Below are positions 46,674 to 56,436 of a stretch of DNA of 64,000 nt, piece after piece (within the stretch, counting starts at the first letter, position 1; every line of letters starts with the position of its first letter). Below the pieces are notes generated by a model. The model was not told where the DNA came from and made no database searches. It saw nothing but the letters and a program-made list of their open reading frames with translations. The DNA is taken from assembly GCF_000756655.1 (NCBI RefSeq), contig NZ_ARXU01000004.1, forward strand, positions 124,001 through 188,000, written 5' to 3'. The stretch is from Alcanivorax jadensis T9. GTDB lineage: Bacteria > Pseudomonadota > Gammaproteobacteria > Pseudomonadales > Alcanivoracaceae. The translations under genes and the position numbers were made by a program.

Positions 46674-48356
46674 ATGACCGAATCTTTTGCTGATCTCTTT
46701 GAAGAAAGCCTTAAGGACCTGGACGTTGCCCGTGGTTCTATCATCAAGGGTACTGTTGTATCCATCGATAGCGACTGGGTAACCGTTAACGCAGGCCTGA
46801 AATCCGAAGGCATTATTGCCCGTGAAGAATTCCTTAGCGAGGCAGGCGAACTGGAAATCGCCGAAGGCGACGAAGTAGATGTAGCCGTAGATGCCATCGA
46901 CGATGGCATGGGCTTCACCCGCCTGTCCCGTGAAAAAGCCAAGCGCGCCGAAGTCTGGGGCGAGCTGGAAAAAGCTTTCGACGAAGACGAGATCGTAAAA
47001 GGTATGATTTCCGGCAAGGTGAAGGGTGGCTTCACTGTCGATATCGGCCCGATCCGCGCGTTCCTGCCCGGTTCCCTGGTTGATATCCGTCCGGTTCGCG
47101 ATGTCGCTCACCTGGAAGGCAAAGAGCTGGACTTCAAGGTCATCAAACTGGATCCCAAGCGCAACAACGTTGTGGTTTCCCGTCGCGCAGTGATGGAAGC
47201 CGAGCACTCCCAGGAGCGTGAAGCACTGCTGGAAACCCTCCAGGAAGGCATGGAAGTCAAAGGTATCGTGAAGAACCTGACCGACTACGGTGCGTTCGTA
47301 GACCTGGGTGGCATCGACGGCCTGCTGCACATCACCGACATGGCCTGGAAGCGTATCAAGCATCCGAGCGAGATCGTCGAAGTGGGTCAGGAAATCGACG
47401 TCAAGGTACTCAAGTTCGACCGCGAGAAGATGCGTGTTTCCCTGGGTCTGAAGCAGCTGGGCGAAGATCCGTGGCACGACATCGTGGGCAAGTACCCGGA
47501 AGGCACCCGCGTCAAGGCGAAGGTGACCAACCTGACCGATTACGGCTGCTTTGCCGAAATCGAAGAAGGTGTAGAGGGTCTGGTTCACGTATCCGAAATG
47601 GATTGGACCAACAAGAACATCCACCCGTCCAAGGTTGTAGAGATCGGCGACGAAGTGGAAGTGATGATCCTGGACATCGATCAGGACCGTCGTCGTATTT
47701 CCCTGGGTATCAAGCAGTGTCAGTCCAACCCGTGGGATGCCTTCGAAGAGAAATACCAGAAAGGCGAGCGCATTTCCGGCAAGATCAAGTCCATCACTGA
47801 CTTCGGTATCTTCATCGGTCTGGAAGGCGGCATCGACGGTCTGGTGCACCTGTCCGACATTTCCTGGGAAGAGCAGGGCGAAGATGCCGTGCGTAACTTC
47901 AACAAGGGCGATGAGCTGGAAACCGTGGTTCTGTCCATCGACGCAGAGCGCGAAAGAATTTCCTTGGGTATCAAGCAGTTGACAGACGATCCGTTTGCTC
48001 AGTATGTTGCTGCTAATGACAAGGGCGCAATCGTTAAGGGCGTAGTGAAGTCGGTAGACGCGAAAGCGGCCATCGTAGAGCTGGCTGAGAACGTAGAAGG
48101 TACCCTGCGTGCCAGCGAAATCAGCCGCGACCGCGTTAACGATGCGACCGAAGTGCTCAACGTCGGTGACGAAGTGGAAGCGAAAATCACCAACGTTGAT
48201 CGCAAGAACCGTGTTCTGAGCTTGTCCATCAAGTCCAAGGACCAGGCCGACGAGCGTGAAGCCATTGACGGACTGTCTGAACAGCAGGATGCCAATGCGC
48301 CGAAGACCATCGGTGATCTGATCAAGAAACAGATGGAAAGCAGCAACGAGTCATAA
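46674..48356 (+). CDS. rpsA: 30S ribosomal protein S1
   Basis: 560 residues with six S1/OB repeats, e.g. [62 protein letters not shown] and further copies. It binds mRNA near the platform and helps initiation on structured messages. ATG 46674 ([13 protein letters not shown]) is the family start; an in-frame GTG lies nine bases upstream. Confidence 0.97.
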   Translation: MTESFADLFEESLKDLDVARGSIIKGTVVSIDSDWVTVNAGLKSEGIIAREEFLSEAGELEIAEGDEVDVAVDAIDDGMGFTRLSREKAKRAEVWGELEKAFDEDEIVKGMISGKVKGGFTVDIGPIRAFLPGSLVDIRPVRDVAHLEGKELDFKVIKLDPKRNNVVVSRRAVMEAEHSQEREALLETLQEGMEVKGIVKNLTDYGAFVDLGGIDGLLHITDMAWKRIKHPSEIVEVGQEIDVKVLKFDREKMRVSLGLKQLGEDPWHDIVGKYPEGTRVKAKVTNLTDYGCFAEIEEGVEGLVHVSEMDWTNKNIHPSKVVEIGDEVEVMILDIDQDRRRISLGIKQCQSNPWDAFEEKYQKGERISGKIKSITDFGIFIGLEGGIDGLVHLSDISWEEQGEDAVRNFNKGDELETVVLSIDAERERISLGIKQLTDDPFAQYVAANDKGAIVKGVVKSVDAKAAIVELAENVEGTLRASEISRDRVNDATEVLNVGDEVEAKITNVDRKNRVLSLSIKSKDQADEREAIDGLSEQQDANAPKTIGDLIKKQMESSNES

Positions 48357-48370
48357 TACGGCTCCTCCCG

Positions 48371-48411
48371 GGGACCGGCATCGTGCCGGTCCCACTGGGC
48401 TGGGAGCCCAG
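48371..48411 (+). promoter_or_regulatory. Two hairpins between rpsA and ihfB
   Basis: A perfect 10-bp stem GGGACCGGCA/TGCCGGTCCC (48371-48393) is followed by CTGGGCT/AGCCCAG (48395-48411). No T run follows. They may process the transcript or stabilise rpsA mRNA. Confidence 0.55.
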
Positions 48412-48424
48412 GGAGAAAGCTGTA

Positions 48425-48775
48425 ATGGCGTTAACCAAGTCGGAATTGATTGAGCGGATTGCCGATCGGCAAAACCAATTGTCGCCCAAGGATGTGGAGC
48501 TGGCAGTCAAAACGCTTATCGAACAGATGGCCGATTCCCTGGCCGGCGGAGGTCGTATCGAAATACGCGGCTTCGGCAGTTTTTCCCTCCATTTTCGTGC
48601 GCCCCGTGTGGGACGCAATCCCAAGACCGGTGCCAGCGTCGAGCTGCACGGCAAATATGTTCCCCACTTCAAACCCGGCAAAGAGCTGCGCGAGCGCGTT
48701 AACGATTCACTGCATGAAGAAAGTGGTGAAGGTGTTGATAATGGCGCAAGCGGCAATCAGGCTGCTGCTAACTAA
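48425..48775 (+). CDS. ihfB: Integration host factor subunit beta
   Basis: DNA-bending nucleoid protein. 116 residues; E. coli has 94, so the acidic/Asn-rich tail ([19 protein letters not shown]) is an extension. The family core [37 protein letters not shown] is clear, with the DNA-intercalating Pro. ATG 48425. Confidence 0.95.
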   Translation: MALTKSELIERIADRQNQLSPKDVELAVKTLIEQMADSLAGGGRIEIRGFGSFSLHFRAPRVGRNPKTGASVELHGKYVPHFKPGKELRERVNDSLHEESGEGVDNGASGNQAAAN

Positions 48776-48832
48776 ACCCCGTTTGTTGTTACCGCCCGGC
48801 ACAGACCTGGCCAGTAAAGAGGGAACCTTACG

Positions 48833-49063
48833 ATGCGAAACCTGTACCGGATTCTGGTAATTCTGGCCGTACTGGCCGTATTTCTTTTCGCTTTTCTGTT
48901 TGTCACCAGCAATCGTGATCTGGTGACGCTGGATATGCTGTTTTATCAATGGCACTGGGAGGTTTCCCTGGGCGTGCTGGTGATCAGCGTACTGGCTATT
49001 GGCCTGTTTCTGGGCTTGCTGGCCGGTATCGGGCTGCGCGGCCTGAAGAGCCTGTTTTCATGA
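48833..49063 (+). CDS. lapA: Lipopolysaccharide assembly protein A
   Basis: 76 residues with two transmembrane helices (LVILAVLAVFLFAFLFV; VLVISVLAIGLFLGLLAGIG). LapA partners LapB in the membrane. Its stop overlaps the lapB start (ATGA). ATG 48833 (MRNLYRILV). Confidence 0.93.
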   Translation: MRNLYRILVILAVLAVFLFAFLFVTSNRDLVTLDMLFYQWHWEVSLGVLVISVLAIGLFLGLLAGIGLRGLKSLFS

Positions 49064-50229
49064 GTGAATCGTTCTGGCTGCTGCCGTTCTTTTTTGTTGC
49101 CATCGCTGCCGGGTTTTTCCTTGGTCGGCGTGAGAGCAAGCGCCGGCAGCGTCGGCGCATGGCCTCCCTGTCCAAGGACTATGTGGCCGGCATCAACTTC
49201 TTCCTCAATGAAGAGCCGGACAAGGGCATCGAAGCCTTGCTCAAGAGTCTGGACGTGAGCGAAGAGGGTCTCGATACCCATCTTGCCCTGGGCAAGCTGT
49301 TCCGCAAGCGGGGTGAATTCGACCGTGCTGCCCAGCTGCATACCCACCTGCTGGAGCACGGCGACTATGGCCGCCCGGTGCAGGAAGAAATCCAGCTGGA
49401 ACTGGCCCAGGATTACCTGGCCAGCGGCATCTTCGATCTGGCCGAGCAGGTACTGCTGGAAATGCTGGATCAGGATTGTCAGGCCAAGGATGAAGTCTGT
49501 CAGCAACTGATGGGCCTGTACGAGCAGGAGCGCGACTGGGTCAATGCCATCAGCATGGGCGAGCGGTTGATCAAGAACCGCCCGGCGCTGGGCTCGGTGC
49601 TGGCTCAGTACTGCTGCGAGCAGGCAGAAAACCTGCGCCGCGACGGCGACATCAATCCGGCCCGCCGCATGCTGAGGCGGGCGCTGTCATTCGATGAGCA
49701 GTGTGTCCGCGCCAGCTTTGCGGAAGGCGAGCTGGAGATGGGCGAGCAGAACTGGGATGCCGCTATCCAGGCCCTGCAGCGCATCTGGGTGCAGGACAGC
49801 GATTTCTTCGATGAAGCGCTCGACAAGCTGCGTACCAGCTATCAGCAGCAGGAGAAGGACGAGGAATTTATCCAGATGCTGGCTGACTACAGTGCCGAGA
49901 AACCCAGCACCAGCCGCATCCTGCTGCTCGCCGAAACGCTCAAGGAGCGCTACGGCGACAAGGAAGCGTCGGACTTTATTGCCGAATACATGAAAGCCAA
50001 CCCCTCGGTACGTGGTCTCAACCGCATCATCGACATGAGTCTGGCCGGCAGCGCGGAAGGGGAAACCCGCGAGCACCTGGGCGTGCTCAAGCAATTGTCC
50101 GAGCAACTGCTCAACGACAAGAGCCTCTACAAATGCCGCCGCTGCGGCTTCGAAACTCCCTTGATGCAATGGCGCTGCCCGAGCTGCAAGCGCTGGGGCT
50201 CGATCAAGCCGGTGGTCAAGGAAGTCTGA
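49060..50229 (+). CDS. lapB: Lipopolysaccharide assembly protein B
   Basis: 389 residues: an N-terminal membrane anchor (LLPFFFVAIAAGFFLG), nine or so TPR helix pairs, and a C-terminal rubredoxin-like metal site (CRRCG...CPSCKRWG). LapB delivers LpxC to FtsH, setting LPS levels. ATG 49060 overlaps lapA by four bases. Confidence 0.96.
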   Translation: MSESFWLLPFFFVAIAAGFFLGRRESKRRQRRRMASLSKDYVAGINFFLNEEPDKGIEALLKSLDVSEEGLDTHLALGKLFRKRGEFDRAAQLHTHLLEHGDYGRPVQEEIQLELAQDYLASGIFDLAEQVLLEMLDQDCQAKDEVCQQLMGLYEQERDWVNAISMGERLIKNRPALGSVLAQYCCEQAENLRRDGDINPARRMLRRALSFDEQCVRASFAEGELEMGEQNWDAAIQALQRIWVQDSDFFDEALDKLRTSYQQQEKDEEFIQMLADYSAEKPSTSRILLLAETLKERYGDKEASDFIAEYMKANPSVRGLNRIIDMSLAGSAEGETREHLGVLKQLSEQLLNDKSLYKCRRCGFETPLMQWRCPSCKRWGSIKPVVKEV

Positions 50230-50242
50230 CTGTCCTCCCCAC

Positions 50243-50439
50243 TAGGAGCGTCGCTGGCGGCGCGATACCGGTCTTCTTTAAAAGCGATTTCACCACAGAG
50301 GGCACAGAGCACACAGAGAAGAAGCTTCTTTTCCTCAGTGATCTCTGTGCCCTCTGTGGTAAATCCGTCTTTTCAGGTTTTGGGTTTATGCACTTCGTGC
50401 ACCCTTCGGGCGTTGCTCCGCTGCGCGAAGCTCCTACGG
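50243..50439. repeat. Degenerate REP pair with nested CCACAGAG inverted repeat
   Basis: Outer REP heads CTAGGAGCGTCGCTGGC... (50242) and GCTGCGCGAAGCTCCTAC (50420-50437, inverted). Inside, ACCACAGAGGGCACAGAG at 50293-50310 is perfectly inverted at 50344-50361. The lapB-pyrF gap holds no other gene. Confidence 0.85.
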
Positions 50440-50509
50440 TGAGGGTTGCTGGTTGAACCGTCCTCCCGCAACTCATAACATAGCGCCACCAATCCCCGAG
50501 GACGCTCCC

Positions 50510-51205
50510 ATGCCTATTGCCAGCCCTGTTATCGTCGCCCTGGACTATCCTGATGCCGCCCAGGCGCTGGCCATGGCCGATCAGCTGGACCCGACCAGGG
50601 TGCGCGTCAAAGTGGGCAAGGAAATTTTCACTCGCAGTGGCCCGGCCATTGTCGAAGGTCTGCATAAGAAAGGCTTCGAGCTGTTCCTGGACCTGAAATT
50701 CCACGACATTCCCAACACCGTGGCCGGCGCAGTGTCGGCAGCGGCGGATATGGGTGTGTGGATGGTCAATGTGCACGCCAGCGGTGGCCAGCGCATGATG
50801 GAAGCCGCGGCCAATGCCATCGCCAACCATGCCCGTCGGCCCCACCTGATTGCAGTGACCGTGTTGACCAGCATGGAAGCGGCCGATCTGGAGCAGGTCG
50901 GGGTGACGGACGAGCCCCGGGTGCAGGTGCAACGCCTGGCCGAGCTGGCCAAGCGCTCCGGCATGGACGGGGTGGTGTGTTCCGCCCAGGAAGCGAGCAT
51001 GCTCAAGGCGGCCTGCGGTCAGCAATTCGAGCTGGTTACCCCGGGTATCCGCCCTGCAGGTGTCGATGCCGGTGACCAGCGTCGCGTGCTGACGCCTGTG
51101 CAGGCGCGCGATGCGGGCGTGGACTATATGGTGATCGGCCGTCCGATTACCCAGGCCGCTGAACCTACAACGGTAGTGGACGAGATACTACAAAGTCTTG
51201 CCTGA
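50510..51205 (+). CDS. pyrF: Orotidine 5'-phosphate decarboxylase
   Basis: Final step of UMP synthesis. 231 residues, [10 protein letters not shown] start, catalytic [11 protein letters not shown], and [18 protein letters not shown] 50510 is chosen because GAGGA lies about seven bases upstream. It is placed after lapAB as in Pseudomonas. Confidence 0.96.
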   Translation: MPIASPVIVALDYPDAAQALAMADQLDPTRVRVKVGKEIFTRSGPAIVEGLHKKGFELFLDLKFHDIPNTVAGAVSAAADMGVWMVNVHASGGQRMMEAAANAIANHARRPHLIAVTVLTSMEAADLEQVGVTDEPRVQVQRLAELAKRSGMDGVVCSAQEASMLKAACGQQFELVTPGIRPAGVDAGDQRRVLTPVQARDAGVDYMVIGRPITQAAEPTTVVDEILQSLA

Positions 51206-51298
51206 GCCACTTACGCAATCTGTCACCCCCGGCTGATAACGCCTCCTCACTCGGCTTTCTATGGTGTGGTCTCCAACGTATAAAAAATGGAGATCAAT

Positions 51299-51601
51299 AT
51301 GAAAGCATTGAAAGCGGTTGTGATGTCCCTGCTGTTGGCGTTGAGCCTGCCGGCTCTGGCGGTGGAAATGGAAGCGGTCAAGGACGCAGCCAAAACCCAG
51401 GTTGAAAACCGTATCGATCTGAACACGGCGGACGTTACCCAGCTGCAGGAACTCAAGGGTGTGGGCCCGAAAACGGCGGAAGCCATCGTGCAGTGGCGGG
51501 ACAGCCAGGGGCCCTTTACCAGCGTGGATCAACTGCTGGCCATCAAGGGGATCGGTGAAAAGACCCTGGCCAAGATGCGCGACAGCCTGGTCGTGCAGTA
51601 A
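51299..51601 (+). CDS. Exported ComEA-like helix-hairpin-helix protein
   Basis: 100 residues: signal peptide (MKALKAVVMSLLLALSLPALA), then two HhH motifs (DLNTADVTQLQELKGVGPKTAEAI; IKGIGEKTLAKM). This is the short ComEA family, periplasmic DNA binding in competence. ATG 51299 is preferred since GGAG lies six bases upstream; ATG 51287 lacks an SD. Confidence 0.93.
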   Translation: MKALKAVVMSLLLALSLPALAVEMEAVKDAAKTQVENRIDLNTADVTQLQELKGVGPKTAEAIVQWRDSQGPFTSVDQLLAIKGIGEKTLAKMRDSLVVQ

Positions 51602-51615
51602 ACAAGTCCCCGCCC

Positions 51616-51684
51616 CGTTGGAGCTTTGCTCGCAAAGCGAAGAGGTAGCGGATACCGTTCGCCTTGTGAACAAGGCTCCAACGA
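51616..51684. repeat. REP doublet, TTGGAGC head variant
   Basis: GTTGGAGCTTTGCTCGCAAA GCGAA at 51617 and its inverse (TTCGCCTTGTGAACAAGGCTCCAAC) at 51658-51682. Head TTGGAGC replaces TAGGAGC. Inner palindrome TTTGCTCGCAAA is a third type. Confidence 0.82.
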
Positions 51685-51717
51685 ATGGGAGTTGGGTGCA
51701 GGTTTTAAGGCATCCAC

Positions 51718-51747
51718 AAAAAAGGCTTCCTGGAAGAAGCCTTTTTT
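51718..51747. terminator. Bidirectional terminator
   Basis: AAAAAAGGCTTC/GAAGCCTTTTTT stem around a six-base loop, between the convergent ComEA-like and aspartoacylase-like genes. Confidence 0.93.
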
Positions 51748-51769
51748 GCTGTCTCTCTGCTTGATCGTC

Positions 51770-53092
51770 TCACTCTTCCGAGTGGCTTTCCTCTTCTTCC
51801 GCCTGGCTCAGGTCATCGGCGCGGTCTGCTTCAGGCTCCGGTGCCGATGAGTCGTGGGCGGGGCTGTCTTCTGATGGCTGGGTTTTCTGTTCTTTCTCCC
51901 GGGTGGCTTTTTCTGCTTTCGCTTCCACTTCCTCAGTGGTTTTTTCTTCGCCGATACGGAAGGCGGCAAAGCCGGCGTGGACCACCTGGTTCACTGCCAT
52001 TCCCAGAACCCGGCCGTTATAAGGGGCAATGACGGCACTGCCGGTATTGCTGATCGGGTCGGTGACAGTGCCGAGCACCTGGCCTTTCTTCACTTTCTGG
52101 TTCAGCTCCACCTCGGCAAGCAGAATGCCGCCCTGGGTGGCACGAATCCATTCCGACTCATAGAACACCGGTTGCGGCGCACTCCAGAAACGGCTGGCCT
52201 TACGCATACCCAGATTTTCCAGCAGGGTATCGATGGCCTGTACGCCGTAGCTGACGGCCTCGGTTTCCAGCCGGTTGGGGCCGCCGGCTTCCATGGTCAC
52301 CGCGACAATGTCTTTTTTCACCGCCGCGTCGCGCAGCATGCCGGTGACACCGGGGCTGTGCAGTACGGTCATGCCGCCGAAGTGCTTGGCAAAGGCGACC
52401 ACATCCGGGTTGTCCAGGTCGGCGCGAAGTTGCGGCTGGTTGACCCGTTTCTGGGAGCCGGTGTGCAAATCCACCAGGTAATCACAGTGGCGCACGATAT
52501 TACTGAACAGGGAGTGAGCCACGCGACTGGCGGCACTGCCTTTCTTGTTGCCGGGGAAGTAGCGGTTCAGATCCCGGCGGTCACTCAGGTAGCGTGAGCC
52601 ATTGCGAAAGCCATCCAGATTGACGATGGGCACGCCGATCACGGTGCCGGCCAGCTGGTCCGGTTCCAGCTCGTACATGAGCCGGCGCACCATCTCGATG
52701 CCGTTCAGTTCATCGCCATGAATGGCCGCAGTGAGACACAGCCGTGGCCCGGGCTTGTCGCCATGGGCGACCAGCACGGGCACCGGGGTGGCGATGGAGG
52801 CGAACGATTGATCCGGGGTCCAGTGCAGGGTGGCAAAGCTGCCCGGTTCCACTTGCCGTCCCAGCAGGGGCAAGGGCAGTGGAGCCGGTTCGGCCGGGTC
52901 ATCCGCTACGGCGCTGTCGGCTTTGTCCGTGTCCGTATTGCCGTCACCGGCAGTGGCCTGGCCATCGCTTTCCTGCTGGCGTTCCACGGCCCGTTCCTCG
53001 TCTTCCACTTCATTGGCCCAGCCTGGCGTTGCCGCCAGGCCGAACAGGACAAACATTGCCGTGATAGCGAATGAGGACCATGTTTTATACAC
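51770..53092 (-). CDS. Secreted succinylglutamate desuccinylase/aspartoacylase-family protein
   Basis: 440 residues. A signal peptide (ITAMFVLFGLAATPGWA) is followed by an acidic linker, then the zinc carboxypeptidase-like AstE/AspA core: AAIHGDELNG (His, Glu ligands), NRYFPG and DLHTGS. A C-terminal barrel-like segment (VKKGQVLGTVTDPISNTG) and a long Glu-rich tail complete it. The presence of an export signal sets it apart from cytoplasmic AstE; the substrate is unknown. GTG 53092 follows AAGGAG. It lies just downstream of uup. Confidence 0.85.
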   Translation of the reverse strand: MYKTWSSFAITAMFVLFGLAATPGWANEVEDEERAVERQQESDGQATAGDGNTDTDKADSAVADDPAEPAPLPLPLLGRQVEPGSFATLHWTPDQSFASIATPVPVLVAHGDKPGPRLCLTAAIHGDELNGIEMVRRLMYELEPDQLAGTVIGVPIVNLDGFRNGSRYLSDRRDLNRYFPGNKKGSAASRVAHSLFSNIVRHCDYLVDLHTGSQKRVNQPQLRADLDNPDVVAFAKHFGGMTVLHSPGVTGMLRDAAVKKDIVAVTMEAGGPNRLETEAVSYGVQAIDTLLENLGMRKASRFWSAPQPVFYESEWIRATQGGILLAEVELNQKVKKGQVLGTVTDPISNTGSAVIAPYNGRVLGMAVNQVVHAGFAAFRIGEEKTTEEVEAKAEKATREKEQKTQPSEDSPAHDSSAPEPEADRADDLSQAEEEESHSEE

Positions 53093-53106
53093 AAAAACTC
53101 CTTGAT

Positions 53107-54987
53107 TCAGCCAAGCTGATCCAGCTCGTCCCAGCGAGCGAAGGTGGTTTCCAGTTCCGCCTGTAGCTCGGTTTGTTGCTGTTGGGCGGCGCTGATCTCG
53201 GCCGGATCACCCTTGAAGAAAGCCGGGTCCGACATACGAGCCTGCACCGCTTCCAGTGCCGCTTCCAGTTGCTCGATCCGTTCCGGTAATTGCTCCAGCT
53301 CCCGCTGATCCTTGTAGGACAGTTTTTTGGCTTTGGGTGCCGTCGGGGCAGGTTCGAGCACTGGCTTGGCGGATTTGACGGTTTTTCCCTTCACAGGTTC
53401 CGGACGCTGCCGCAACCAGTCCTGATAACCGCCCACATAGCTGTTGAGCTCGCCGTTTTCGAACACCAGGGTCGAGGTCACCACATTGTCGATGAACTCC
53501 CGGTCGTGGCTGACCAAAAGCAGGGTGCCCTGGTAGTTCATCAGCTGCTCTTCCAGCAGCTCCAGGGTTTCCGCGTCCAGGTCGTTGGTGGGCTCATCCA
53601 GGACCAGCAAGTTGAAGGGGTTGGTGAACAGCTTGGCCAGCAGTAGCCGGTTACGCTCGCCGCCAGACAGGGACTTCACCGGCTGGCGCACCCGGCTCGG
53701 GTCGAACAGGAAATCCTGCAAATAGCCGATCACATGCTTGTTCTGGCCGTTGATGGTGACCACATCGGAGCCTTCGGCCACGTTGTCGATCACGCTCTTT
53801 TCCTCGTTGAGGGTATCGCGCAGTTGATCGAAATAGGCCACCTGTAGCTGGGTGCCCAGCTTCACGTTGCCGCTATCCGGTGCCAGCCGACCCAGCAGCA
53901 GGCGAATCACGGTGGATTTACCGCAGCCATTGGGGCCAAGGATACCGACCCGGTCGCCGCGCAGCAGATTGACCGAGAAATCCTCCACAATGGTCTTGCC
54001 GTCCACGGTGTAATTCAGGTGCTCGGCTTCCACCACCACCTTGCCGGAGTTGTCGCCGCTCTGGATGGTCAGGCTGGCGGTGCCGGTGCGGTTGCGGCGC
54101 TGGGCGAATTCATCACGCATGGCCTTGAGCGCACGTACCCGGCCTTCGTTACGGGTACGGCGTGCCTTGATGCCCTGGCGAATCCACTTTTCTTCCTGGC
54201 TGAGTTTCTTGTCGAACTCGGCATTGGCACGCTCTTCCGCTTCCAGAGCCGCCTGCTTGCCGCTCAGATACTTCTCGTAGCTGCCCGGCCAGCTGGTCAG
54301 CTTGCCCCGGTCCAGCTCGATGATGCGAGTGGCCAGCGAACGGATAAAGGCCCGGTCGTGGGAAATGAACACCAGGGTGGCGCCGTAGCTCTTGAGAAAT
54401 TCTTCCAGCCACTGGATGGAATCCATGTCCAGGTGGTTGGTAGGCTCGTCCAGCAGCAGGATATCCGGCTCCTGTACCAGCGCTCGGGCCAGCAGCACCC
54501 GGCGTTTCATCCCCCCGGAGAGGCCGGCAAAGGCCTGATCGCCATCCAGTTTCAGTTTGGACAGCACCGTATCCACCCGCTGGGACAGCTGCCAGGCACC
54601 ACAGGCCTCGATCTCACTGCTCAATTGTTCAAACCGGGCCAGCATTTTGTCGTCAGCATCGCCAAGGTGGTGGACCAGCTCGGCGTGCTCGCTGAGCAGG
54701 GCACCGTGCTCGCCCAGCCCTTCAGCTACCATGAAGTGGACGCTGTGATCCTGGTCGTCCGGCACTTCCTGCTCCAGGCGGGCCACGGTCAGCCCCTGGG
54801 TCTTCTCGATCTGGCCGTCATCTGCATGGATCTCTTCGGCAATCACCTTCATCAGGGTGGATTTGCCGGCGCCATTACGACCAATCAAACAAAGCCGCTC
54901 CCCCGGGTCGATGGACAGGGTGACGTGATCCAGCAGCGGCTGCTGCCCATAACTGAGCTGAATGTCGCGGAGGGTAATGAGAGGCAT
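53107..54987 (-). CDS. uup: ABC-F ATPase Uup
   Basis: 626 residues: two ABC cassettes, Walker A GRNGAGKS and GPNGCGKS, signatures LSGGMKRR and LSGGERNR. A linker between them and a C-terminal coiled coil (about 560-626) are typical of Uup, which binds DNA and influences ribosome or transposon events. No membrane domains. ATG 54987 (MPLITLRDI) is the family start. Confidence 0.94.
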   Translation of the reverse strand: MPLITLRDIQLSYGQQPLLDHVTLSIDPGERLCLIGRNGAGKSTLMKVIAEEIHADDGQIEKTQGLTVARLEQEVPDDQDHSVHFMVAEGLGEHGALLSEHAELVHHLGDADDKMLARFEQLSSEIEACGAWQLSQRVDTVLSKLKLDGDQAFAGLSGGMKRRVLLARALVQEPDILLLDEPTNHLDMDSIQWLEEFLKSYGATLVFISHDRAFIRSLATRIIELDRGKLTSWPGSYEKYLSGKQAALEAEERANAEFDKKLSQEEKWIRQGIKARRTRNEGRVRALKAMRDEFAQRRNRTGTASLTIQSGDNSGKVVVEAEHLNYTVDGKTIVEDFSVNLLRGDRVGILGPNGCGKSTVIRLLLGRLAPDSGNVKLGTQLQVAYFDQLRDTLNEEKSVIDNVAEGSDVVTINGQNKHVIGYLQDFLFDPSRVRQPVKSLSGGERNRLLLAKLFTNPFNLLVLDEPTNDLDAETLELLEEQLMNYQGTLLLVSHDREFIDNVVTSTLVFENGELNSYVGGYQDWLRQRPEPVKGKTVKSAKPVLEPAPTAPKAKKLSYKDQRELEQLPERIEQLEAALEAVQARMSDPAFFKGDPAEISAAQQQQTELQAELETTFARWDELDQLG

Positions 54988-55295
54988 ACTGTGTGAATAA
55001 CCAAAGTTTTGAATAATGGGTTGCCGGTGTGACAATATTCACCGGCTCTGGAATGAGTTGAAAGTTCAAAAGCGCGGGAGGGGAGGCTGCTTTGATGGCA
55101 AATGCCGTGCCAGCGCTTGGCTGCCTTTAATCGCGGCCGCCCCGTTTTCCGGATGGCGGCCAGGCTTGCCCGCGTTTCAACTTTGAACTTTCAACTCGTA
55201 ACTCAACTGAACGCGCAGTGTAGCAGCTTGTTACGGGCGTGTAGTGGTGTCTGAACGGATCATCGGGCAGCCTTGGCCCAGAAGGAGAACAACAG
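54988..55295. other. Divergent gap between uup and desaturase-like gene
   Basis: 308 bases without a gene. Most is the inverted repeat 55055-55197. The remaining 95 bases on the right carry the leader of the downstream gene with AGGAGAA at about 55283. I cannot assign promoter boxes. Confidence 0.6.
55055..55197. repeat. Long inverted repeat with AAGTTGAAAGTT-word arms
   Basis: GAGTTGAAAGTTCAAAAGCG (55055-55074) is inverted at about 55172-55197 (CGCGTTTCAACTTTGAACTTTCAACTC). The core is unrelated to those at 5641 and 32805. Confidence 0.87.
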
Positions 55296-56426
55296 ATGAC
55301 AGACTTTTTGCGGGAACGTTACGAAGAGGTGGATCTGACCCCGGGCCAGGGCAAGATCACCGCCACCGTGTCCATTGGATTGGGGGTTCTGGCGCTGATG
55401 GGCAGCTTCTGTTTCCTCTACCCGGAGCTGCTGACCACCCCGGAATTCCGTGCCTTCTACAACGCCGAGGTGCTACGCATTGCCCTGTTCATCGGCATCG
55501 GTATCGGCTTTGTCTGTGGCTTTTTCAGTGTGCTGCGTCATCAGGAAAAGCGCTACGGCATTATCGGCATGGTGCTGGCCTGCATGGCCGCGCTGATCGG
55601 CTCCGGGCGGCTGGATGTGCCGCCGGTGGAAGGTCGCAGCCTCTATGCCGGGCTCGACTATTTCATCCTTACCCTGTTGGTACTGGCGCTGGTGTTTATC
55701 CCCCTGGAACGGGCCTTCCCCAAAGACCCGGACCAGAAAACCCTGCGCGGGGGCTGGGTCACGGATATCAAATACTTCCTGTTCAGCCATGTGGGCCTGC
55801 AGCTGATCAGCTTCTTCACCATCATCCCCATTCAGGTGGTGCTCCACGACAAGGTGGACATCGGCTTCCAACAGGCCATCGCCAGCCAGCCCCTGTGGCT
55901 GCAGTTCATCGAGATTCTTATCGTTATCGATCTGGGCAGCTACTGGATTCATCGGGCCTTCCACGAAGTGCCATGGCTGTGGAAATTCCATGCCGTGCAT
56001 CATTCCACTACCCAGATGGACTGGCTGGCCTCCTCACGCCTGCATGTGGTGGAAATCATCGCCAACCGCTTTATCGGCTACCTGCCCATCTTCATTCTGG
56101 GCTTTTCGCCGTCGGCGGTGTACGCCTACCTGGTGTTCGTGTCCTTCCACGCCATCTTTATCCACGCCAATGTGCGCTTCCGCTTTCCGGGCATCCGCTG
56201 GCTCATCGCCACCCCGGAATTCCACCACTGGCATCACTCCTCGGAAGACCAGGCCGTGGACAAAAATTACGCCGCGTTTCTGCCCATCTACGATAAACTG
56301 TTCGGCACCCTGATCATGCCCAACCGGCTGGCTGCCGAGTACGGCACTCGGGCCAGCACCAAGGTGCCGGAAGGCGTGGTCGACCAGTTCCTGTTCCCGT
56401 TCCGTCGGGATCACCGCCAAGGGTAA
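55296..56426 (+). CDS. Fatty acid hydroxylase / sterol desaturase family membrane protein
   Basis: 376 residues with several transmembrane helices (residues about 20-45, 55-75, 90-115, 155-180, 200-220). Histidine clusters that bind the di-iron site are HRAFHEV, HAVHHS and HHWHHS. The reaction is an O2-dependent hydroxylation or desaturation of a lipid; the substrate is unknown. ATG 55296 follows AGGAGAA. Confidence 0.9.
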   Translation: MTDFLRERYEEVDLTPGQGKITATVSIGLGVLALMGSFCFLYPELLTTPEFRAFYNAEVLRIALFIGIGIGFVCGFFSVLRHQEKRYGIIGMVLACMAALIGSGRLDVPPVEGRSLYAGLDYFILTLLVLALVFIPLERAFPKDPDQKTLRGGWVTDIKYFLFSHVGLQLISFFTIIPIQVVLHDKVDIGFQQAIASQPLWLQFIEILIVIDLGSYWIHRAFHEVPWLWKFHAVHHSTTQMDWLASSRLHVVEIIANRFIGYLPIFILGFSPSAVYAYLVFVSFHAIFIHANVRFRFPGIRWLIATPEFHHWHHSSEDQAVDKNYAAFLPIYDKLFGTLIMPNRLAAEYGTRASTKVPEGVVDQFLFPFRRDHRQG

Positions 56427-56436
56427 AAATTGTATC

